Source: Flavobacteriales bacterium UBA2619 (GTDB lineage Bacteria; Bacteroidota; Bacteroidia; Flavobacteriales_D; Sanyastnellaceae). Taken from it: a DNA stretch of 13,149 bases. Made by a program: the position numbers and the translations under genes. Positions 8,046-13,149 of the stretch are shown here, one piece after another. The stretch spans positions 1 through 13,149 of the forward strand of contig DDJR01000004.1 of assembly GCA_002339135.1 (NCBI GenBank). The letters run 5' to 3'. Every line of letters begins with the position of its first letter. Position 1 is the stretch's first letter. Below the pieces are notes generated by a model, which made no database searches, had not been told where the DNA came from, and was given only the letters and a program-made list of their open reading frames with translations.

Positions 8046-8081
8046 GGTAAATTTTATTCCTTTCTAGTAGGATTGAAGGTG

Positions 8082-8089
8082 CAAAAATA
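8082..8089 (-). promoter_or_regulatory. Candidate Bacteroidota sigma-A -7 element for the TPR-ribH operon
   Basis: On the minus strand the sequence TATTTTTG fits the Bacteroidota -7 consensus TAnnTTTG exactly. It would place transcription start near 8076, giving a leader of about 30 nt before the TPR gene start at 8045. A TTG lies upstream (8106-8108, inside the recF start region), but the spacer of 16 nt is shorter than the usual 19 or so. The -33 part is therefore doubtful. Confidence 0.5.
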
Positions 8090-8102
8090 AGAAATTCGCA
8101 CT

Positions 8103-9218
8103 ATGCAATTAAATTCTCTTCACCTGATTCATTTTAAAAACCATTTAAGTGGTGATTTAACGTTCGGAAAACAGGTGAATTGCTTGCTCGGAGACAATGG
8201 TTCAGGGAAGACAAACATCCTGGATGCCTTGCATTACCTGTGTTTTTGTAAAAGTTATTTTAATCCGATAGATTCTCAAAATATTTCACACGGCGAGGCC
8301 TTTATGATGATAAAAGGTTCGTTTTCACACCTGGGAAACGAGGAAATTGTGAGTTGTGGAGTAAAACGAGGCGCAAAAAAGGTCTTTAAAAGGAACGAAA
8401 AGGCTTATTCTCGACTACTTGAGCACATTGGAAAATTTCCAGCAGTAATTATCGCACCTGACGATTCAGAAATCGTGAGAGGAGGGAGTGAGGTGAGAAG
8501 AAAATGGATGGATGGTGTTATCTCTCAGTTTGACAGAACTTACTTGGAAAAGCTCATAGACTACAAGAAAGCAGTAACGCAAAGAAACAATCTGTTCAAG
8601 TACTTTGCTGAAAACAGAGTGTGGGATCCGACCCTTGTGGAGCCATGGGATGCACGTATTGCTCCCAACGCTGTATTTATCGCGAACTCTAGAAATGAAT
8701 TTATTAAAAAGTTCCTTTCTGTTTTTAATCAGGTTTACAATGAGATTTGTGGTGGAGGAGAAGAAGTAAGTCTTGATTACATCTCCAATGTGCCAGATAA
8801 AGAGGAGGATTTTTTGTCGCTGCTTGAAAATTCACGAGAAGACGACAGGAGAGTAAGACGGATGACTTGTGGCGTACACAAAGACGATTTGGCCTTTAAG
8901 ATTGGCGATTATCCTTTGAGGAAATTCGGAAGCCAAGGTCAACAAAAGACTTTCCTTGTTGCCCTTAAACTAGCACAGCTTGTGTTTTTAGAACAGGCAA
9001 CCGGTGTGAAGCCCATTCTTTTGCTCGATGACATCTTCGATAAAATTGATGACAAGCGAGTCAGGGCATTGATGGACAGAGTGACCGATGGGACTTTCGG
9101 TCAAATTTTCATTACAGACACTCACCTTGGGCGCATCCCTGAAATGTTTAAATCAACTGGTGCAGATGTTCGTGTTTTTGAAGTAATTGACGGAGAAGTC
9201 AATACCTTAGAGGAATGA
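8103..9218 (+). CDS. recF: DNA replication and repair protein RecF
   Basis: RecF is an SMC-like ATPase that binds single-strand gap ends and helps RecOR load RecA for gap repair and restart of stalled forks. The three nucleotide-binding motifs are intact: Walker A GDNGSGKT (30-37, Lys36), the ABC signature FGSQGQQKT (275-283) and Walker B ILLLDDIFDKID (305-316, Asp309/Asp310). The N-terminus (LHLIHFKNH) also matches the RecF start, supporting the ATG at 8103. The length of 371 aa is typical. The upstream gap is only 57 bp and is shared with the divergent TPR gene. TAGGATTG at 8068-8075 is a one-mismatch -7 candidate for this strand. The stop overlaps the DUF721 start as ATGA. dnaA, dnaN and gyrB are not adjacent here. 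Confidence 0.97.
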   Translation: MQLNSLHLIHFKNHLSGDLTFGKQVNCLLGDNGSGKTNILDALHYLCFCKSYFNPIDSQNISHGEAFMMIKGSFSHLGNEEIVSCGVKRGAKKVFKRNEKAYSRLLEHIGKFPAVIIAPDDSEIVRGGSEVRRKWMDGVISQFDRTYLEKLIDYKKAVTQRNNLFKYFAENRVWDPTLVEPWDARIAPNAVFIANSRNEFIKKFLSVFNQVYNEICGGGEEVSLDYISNVPDKEEDFLSLLENSREDDRRVRRMTCGVHKDDLAFKIGDYPLRKFGSQGQQKTFLVALKLAQLVFLEQATGVKPILLLDDIFDKIDDKRVRALMDRVTDGTFGQIFITDTHLGRIPEMFKSTGADVRVFEVIDGEVNTLEE

Positions 9219-9523
9219 AAATGCCCCCAAGCAGAAAAAACCGAATGCAGCCGCTTAGTGCTGTGATTGATAAGTTTTTAGTGCTTAATCGAATGCATTC
9301 GAAACTCGACGAGGTCGAGGTGGTGCTTGCTTGGAAAGAAGTTTTTGGAGATGTCATTCATAAAAAGACACGTCACTTGATGCTTCAACAAGATGGAACT
9401 TTGCTGATTTCTTTAAACAGCGGACCTTTGAAGGAAGAGTTCAATCATGAAAAAGCAAAGATTATTGCAATGCTGAATGACCACTTGAAAAAAGATATTG
9501 TGAAGAAAGTCAGAATTCGATAG
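9215..9523 (+). CDS. DUF721 / DciA-like protein
   Basis: This is a small basic protein of 102 aa that fits the DUF721 family. Family features are an N-terminal MQPLSAVIDKFL helix, the VVLAWKEVFGDVIHKKT stretch with its conserved Trp, then LLISLNSGPLKEEFNHEKAKII and a short basic end. DUF721 includes DciA, which helps load the replicative helicase DnaB in bacteria lacking DnaC/DnaI loaders. This short form carries little more than the KH-like core, without the long extension of actinobacterial DciA. Its start overlaps the recF stop by 4 nt (ATGA), so the two are very probably co-translated; a second ATG two codons later (9221) is possible. The family call is good; the helicase-loading role here is inference from the family and the recF neighbourhood. 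Confidence 0.85.
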   Translation: MKMPPSRKNRMQPLSAVIDKFLVLNRMHSKLDEVEVVLAWKEVFGDVIHKKTRHLMLQQDGTLLISLNSGPLKEEFNHEKAKIIAMLNDHLKKDIVKKVRIR

Positions 9524-9526
9524 GTG

Positions 9527-11593
9527 ATGAAAAACAAGGGCCTTATTTTATTTGTTTCAATCACAGCATTAGTCATAGCGGCTTTCGCCACGCGTCCTCT
9601 TTATCTTCATTCTGATGAGAATCCTTTTCACACCAGAACATTCATGAGTACCTATGGTGGACTCCCTGACACGTTAAATTCACTTTTTACGGGAAGTGGT
9701 AAGTGTGCAGGATGTCACGGAAAAGACCCCAACTTTTATGCATCAATTCCTGGCCAAACATCTCCAGCTATTGCTATGCCTGATGCCTGGGATGTAAACC
9801 CAACGGACTCTTGGAGAAGTTCGCTGATGGCGAATTCTGCAAAAGATCCATTTTGGCGTGCCAAAGTTGCCCACGAAGTGGCTGTAAATCCTTCTCACCA
9901 AGCTGAATTGGAAGACAAGTGTACCTCTTGCCATGCGCCTCTCGGTAATTTTGCAGCAGCTCACATTGGGATAGATTATTACACCATAGAGATGATGTTG
10001 ACAGATTCATTGGCACTTGACGGTGTCAGTTGTGTTGCCTGTCATCAACAATCCGCTGACAGTGCTGGTATTTCATTTAGTGGAGATATGAAATTTGATT
10101 CAGCCGTGATTTATGGCCCTTACGGCATAGGAAAAGATGAGCCCCCTCTTTATACTCTTCCCATGAGTACCTACACTGGGTATGAAATCATGCACGGTGC
10201 GCACATGGTCAACAGCAATGTTTGTGCAGATTGTCACACCTTAGTCACCAACAGCGCTGATCTTGAGGGCAATTTAACTGGTGAGATGTATGTTGAACAG
10301 GCGACGTACCACGAGTGGGTCAACTCTGCGTTTTCTGGTGAAGGAATTGATATTCCGGAGGTCTTTGAGAACCAAGAAGCGAGCTGTCAATTTTGCCACA
10401 TGCCAAGAATTGACGACCCAGTAATTATCTCCTCTGGCTATGCATTTCTAGAGCCCAGAAACCCTTTTGGCCTTCACACCATGGTGGGAGCTAACACAGC
10501 AATGCTAGAGATTTTACGTGACAACGTTGAGGAATTGGGGCTCACTGCTACTGCTGCTCAGTTCGATTCAACGATTGCGCATACCAGAGATATGCTTTTA
10601 GAACAGTCCATCGATTTGGAAGTTCTTGAAATTTTTGACACTGAATCCACTGCTTTGTCTTTTTCAGTTTTGCTGAACAACAAAGCGGGCCACAAATTCC
10701 CATCAGGATATCCAGCAAGACGAGCTTTCATAGAAGCGATTGTTGTCTTCAATGGCGACACTCTTTTTCACAGTGGAAAAATGGATGCCGCTGGAGCTCG
10801 TATCTTAGGGTCAGACGATTTTGGGCTGGATGTCTTTGAGCCTCACTACGATGTTATTACTGATGACTCTCAAGTTTTAATTTATGAGCTTGTGTCAGCT
10901 GACATCAATTCCAATCCCACAAACGTCCTTGAGCAGGCCTATTTGTCACTCAAAGACAACAGGCTTGTTCCAATCGGATTTAGCATGAACCACTCAGTCT
11001 ATGATACAACAAGTCTTGCTGGTGCTGTTCTTGAAGACCCTAACTTTAACATCATTGATGCGTCTGGGCAGAGTGGAAGTGGAAGCGACCGGGTGACTTA
11101 CATCATGCCGGACACACCAGAGTTTAACTCTATAGACTGGGGAACCCCTGCTGAAATCACGGTAAACATTTACTATCAAAGCATGCCTCCTCGTTGGGTA
11201 GAGTCCATGTTTGACTGGGATTTACAACCCATTTCTACATTCCAGGACCTGTTCGAAGAGCATGGGTCTGCAGCTGTGTTAATTGCGAGTAGTTCTTCGC
11301 TTTTAATCGGTGTAAACGATGTCGAAGGTGAGAATTTCCCAGAAGCCAGTTTCACATTGGGTCCCAACCCAACTTCAGATGGATTCACAACTATTTATTA
11401 CTCTGAACTCTCTGATTGTATGGATTTCGAAGTCTTTAGCGCAACCGGAGATTTGTGTTCTCATGGGACGTTAAATAGAGGTCAGGGTTCTCAGAAAATT
11501 GAACTTCCGCAAACAAAGGGTGTTTATTTTGTTCGGATTTTAAGTAGCAACGGAACTTCTCAGCCTAGATCTCTACAGGTAGTCGTTCGCTAA
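9527..11593 (+). CDS. Five-heme c-type cytochrome with a T9SS type A sorting domain
   Basis: The protein has 688 aa from the ATG at 9527; a GTG immediately before it (9524) is also in frame but less likely. Residues 1-22 look like a Sec signal (KNK, then a hydrophobic run ending AFA). Five CxxCH heme-attachment motifs follow: CAGCH (60-64), CTSCH (132-136), CVACH (169-173), CADCH (233-237) and CQFCH (287-291). Extra histidines nearby could be distal ligands. Residues about 370-560 form a heme-free, probably beta-rich region containing GHKFPSGYPARR (388-399), a motif I recall from some multiheme cytochromes. The last 80 or so residues match the Por secretion-system sorting domain: LGPNPTSDG, FEVFSATGDL, KGVYFVRIL and a terminal LQVVVR. 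It is expected on the cell surface or secreted, carrying electrons. Redox partner and substrate are unknown. It starts 3 nt after the DUF721 stop, and its 3' end overlaps phoH on the other strand. Confidence 0.88.
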   Translation: MKNKGLILFVSITALVIAAFATRPLYLHSDENPFHTRTFMSTYGGLPDTLNSLFTGSGKCAGCHGKDPNFYASIPGQTSPAIAMPDAWDVNPTDSWRSSLMANSAKDPFWRAKVAHEVAVNPSHQAELEDKCTSCHAPLGNFAAAHIGIDYYTIEMMLTDSLALDGVSCVACHQQSADSAGISFSGDMKFDSAVIYGPYGIGKDEPPLYTLPMSTYTGYEIMHGAHMVNSNVCADCHTLVTNSADLEGNLTGEMYVEQATYHEWVNSAFSGEGIDIPEVFENQEASCQFCHMPRIDDPVIISSGYAFLEPRNPFGLHTMVGANTAMLEILRDNVEELGLTATAAQFDSTIAHTRDMLLEQSIDLEVLEIFDTESTALSFSVLLNNKAGHKFPSGYPARRAFIEAIVVFNGDTLFHSGKMDAAGARILGSDDFGLDVFEPHYDVITDDSQVLIYELVSADINSNPTNVLEQAYLSLKDNRLVPIGFSMNHSVYDTTSLAGAVLEDPNFNIIDASGQSGSGSDRVTYIMPDTPEFNSIDWGTPAEITVNIYYQSMPPRWVESMFDWDLQPISTFQDLFEEHGSAAVLIASSSSLLIGVNDVEGENFPEASFTLGPNPTSDGFTTIYYSELSDCMDFEVFSATGDLCSHGTLNRGQGSQKIELPQTKGVYFVRILSSNGTSQPRSLQVVVR

Positions 11594-12973
11594 ATTCGCA
11601 AGATCTGATCTCTCGCCTTTTTCTAATGTGATGTGACAGTAAAGATCTTTTCCTTTAAGTCTGTCGATGACATAGGTGAGACCATTGGATTGTTCGTCTA
11701 AATAAGGTGTATCGATTTGTCGAACATCTCCTGTGAGAATAATTTTCGTGTTTTCTCCAGCTCGAGTGATGATTGTTTTAACTTCATGGGGTGTCAGATT
11801 TTGGGCTTCATCAACAATAAAAACGACGTTAGAAAGAGACCGTCCACGTATGTAAGCTAAAGGGCAAATCTGAATTTTCCCATTCTCTTTCATCTCCTCA
11901 AGTGCACGGTATTTCCGCTCATTCTCACCGAATTGATTTTTAATATAATTCAGGTTGTCCCAAAGCGGTTGCATGTATGGATTCACTTTGTCTTCAGCAT
12001 CCCCGGGTAAAAACCCCAAGTCTTTGTTTGACAGAGCGACGATGGGCCGCGCTAAGATGATTTGGTCATATTGATTGCTTTGCTCAAGAGCTCCTGCAAG
12101 TGCTAGCAAAGTTTTGCCAGTTCCCGCAACACCACATATCGTCACAAGGTTAACATCTGGGTTCTGAATGGCATGAAGGGCAAAGGCCTGTTCTGCATTT
12201 CGGGGCTTGACACCATAAGCGTATCCTTTGTCTACCCGTTCAATCTTCTTCTTCGATTCATTGAAATATCCAAGTGCAGACGATGAACAATTTTTCATGA
12301 CATAGAAGTGGTTGTTGGCTCTTGCTTCACCCAAAGTGGATAATTTCTTAGTCGATCCGGCGACATACATTTTCCGAATAACACTAGCATCAAGATCTTC
12401 TAAAATAGTCATTCCAGAATAGGCAAATTTCATGTCTTTCACTTTGCCAGTCTTGTAATCCTCAGCAGGCAGGTTGAGTGCTTTTGCTTTCAGTCTCAGA
12501 TTAATGTCCTTAGAGACCAAAACGACTGTTGCATCTACTTCCTGAATCTGCAACGCCAAAGCGGCATCGAGTATTCGGTGGTCATTGGTTGTTTTTCCAA
12601 ACACTTGGTCTGCAACTCCCTTTCCCTCTGACTCTCCCAAAATGATTCTCATCTGACCACCACGTCCGTTTCCCAGTGGAATCCATTGCTGTAACGTGAA
12701 ATCTTTGCTGAGTCTGTCTATGATTCGTATGGATTCCCGTGCCTCAAAGTTCTTCGTTTCATTGCCGACTTTAAAGTTGTCAAGTTCTTCAAGAACAGTG
12801 ATTGGAATCGCAATCTGATTCTCTTCGAAATTATTAATGGCACTGTGATCGTAAAGTAGAACGCAAGTGTCAAGAACATATATTTTTGTCCCAACATTTT
12901 TTACTCTTTTTGCCTGTTGTTTTCTATCAGGTGTGTGGGGAGTTTTTCCCGTCGTTTGTACTACAGCAGCCAT
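11573..12973 (-). CDS. phoH: PIN-PhoH family protein (PhoH2-type RNA helicase/ribonuclease candidate)
   Basis: This is a two-domain cytoplasmic protein of 466 aa. Residues 30-160 form a PIN nuclease domain with its acidic residues in place: Asp35 in YVLDTCVLL, Glu62/Glu63 in VLEELD, Asp136 in RILDAALAL and Asp156 in VSKDINLR. Residues about 255-466 form the PhoH P-loop ATPase, with Walker A GVAGTGKT (281-288), Walker B VVFIVDEAQN (383-392) and ILTGDVRQID (412-421). Characterised PhoH2 proteins couple ATP-driven RNA unwinding to RNA cleavage. An intact active site here predicts the same, but this is not demonstrated. The first 28 residues are basic and poorly conserved, so the exact start is less certain, though the PIN domain must be included. 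No PhoAT-like antitoxin gene precedes it. The stop lies inside the last codons of the convergent cytochrome gene. A GC-rich palindrome lies 33-48 bp upstream of the start. Confidence 0.93.
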   Translation of the reverse strand: MAAVVQTTGKTPHTPDRKQQAKRVKNVGTKIYVLDTCVLLYDHSAINNFEENQIAIPITVLEELDNFKVGNETKNFEARESIRIIDRLSKDFTLQQWIPLGNGRGGQMRIILGESEGKGVADQVFGKTTNDHRILDAALALQIQEVDATVVLVSKDINLRLKAKALNLPAEDYKTGKVKDMKFAYSGMTILEDLDASVIRKMYVAGSTKKLSTLGEARANNHFYVMKNCSSSALGYFNESKKKIERVDKGYAYGVKPRNAEQAFALHAIQNPDVNLVTICGVAGTGKTLLALAGALEQSNQYDQIILARPIVALSNKDLGFLPGDAEDKVNPYMQPLWDNLNYIKNQFGENERKYRALEEMKENGKIQICPLAYIRGRSLSNVVFIVDEAQNLTPHEVKTIITRAGENTKIILTGDVRQIDTPYLDEQSNGLTYVIDRLKGKDLYCHITLEKGERSDLANLANDYL

Positions 12974-13005
12974 GAAGTTGTGGTCGTTTGTCAGGCATTG
13001 TGTTT

Positions 13006-13021
13006 CCCCAACGTTGCGGGG
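13006..13021. repeat. GC-rich imperfect palindrome upstream of phoH
   Basis: CCCCAACGTTGCGGGG is a palindrome except for one extra C: removing base 13017 leaves CCCCAACGTTGGGG, which is perfectly symmetric. It ends 33 bp before the phoH start codon, inside the likely untranslated leader or promoter region. It could be a regulator-binding site or a small leader hairpin. No matching copy was noticed elsewhere in the window. Confidence 0.4.
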
Positions 13022-13071
13022 AGAGAAGAGGCCTGAGATTTACAGTTAATTCCTCCCCATAAGTTACCTTT

Positions 13072-13079
13072 TACTTTTG
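13072..13079 (+). promoter_or_regulatory. Candidate Bacteroidota -7 element directed out of the right edge
   Basis: TACTTTTG followed by TTGC fits the Bacteroidota -7 consensus TAnnTTTG on the plus strand. No clear TTG -33 element is present at the usual distance. Transcription would start near 13085 and run toward a gene that must begin beyond the window, because no supported start codon follows in the remaining 65 bp. The window's final 176 bp hold nothing else recognisable except the palindrome in front of phoH. Confidence 0.45.
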
Positions 13080-13149
13080 TTGCTTTACACAACTACCTCA
13101 CGACACTTTTTCACAGACCCAGTAGTGATAACCTTTTTATTTCAAGTTT

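Noticed and set aside
11573..12973. PhoH2 as part of a PhoAT-type toxin-antitoxin pair
   Set aside because: No small antitoxin ORF precedes phoH on its strand: the upstream 176 bp are non-coding on the minus strand as far as the window goes. A stand-alone PIN-PhoH protein is the simpler reading.
12867..13049. 60-aa plus-strand ORF covering the phoH start region
   Set aside because: It lies antisense to the basic N-terminus of phoH, has no recognisable family features, and extends across the palindrome; a chance open frame.
13124..13149. GTG start of a plus-strand gene at the right edge
   Set aside because: Only eight codons remain, no ribosome-binding sequence precedes it, and it cannot be distinguished from chance.

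Overview
The window looks like chromosomal DNA from a marine-type member of the Bacteroidota, probably Flavobacteriia or a relative. This is inferred from sequence only. Two proteins carry type IX secretion (T9SS) C-terminal sorting domains: a gliding-motility-associated type B domain and a Por-type A domain. Two candidate promoters match the Bacteroidota -7 consensus TAnnTTTG. The TPR protein, ribH, recF and DUF721 genes sit together, and genes are tightly packed with ATGA start/stop overlaps. No tRNA, rRNA, insertion sequence, CRISPR array or phage gene was seen.

Layout from left to right. (1) Bases 2-976 (+) hold the 3' end of a large secreted PKD-repeat protein with a type B sorting domain, cut by the window edge. 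(2) Bases 999-8045 (-) hold a compact six-gene run, read right to left: a membrane-anchored TPR protein, lumazine synthase (ribH), a GT-C membrane glycosyltransferase, a secreted M1 metallopeptidase, the biotin transporter subunit bioY, and an M1 lipoprotein of the leukotriene-A4-hydrolase type. Junctions are 12 nt, 3 nt, a 4-nt overlap, 11 nt and a 4-nt overlap, so one transcript from a promoter near 8085 is likely. (3) Bases 8103-11593 (+), divergent from that run, hold recF, a short DUF721/DciA-like gene (ATGA overlap) and, 3 nt later, a five-heme c-type cytochrome with a T9SS sorting domain. (4) Bases 11573-12973 (-) hold a PIN-PhoH ATPase gene whose 3' end overlaps the cytochrome gene tail to tail by 21 bp. 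(5) The last 176 bp are non-coding, with a GC-rich palindrome in front of phoH and a candidate promoter pointing out of the window.

How the genes may work together. The minus-strand run mixes vitamin supply (riboflavin synthesis, biotin uptake) with extracytoplasmic peptide breakdown, as expected of a heterotroph living on protein-rich material. The plus-strand run begins with replication and repair genes and ends with an exported electron-transfer protein, so this arrangement may reflect shared transcription rather than shared function. No phage-defence, mobile or clearly novel multi-gene system was found. The least ordinary items are the T9SS-tagged five-heme cytochrome coupled to recF-DUF721, and the pair of M1 peptidases enclosing bioY.
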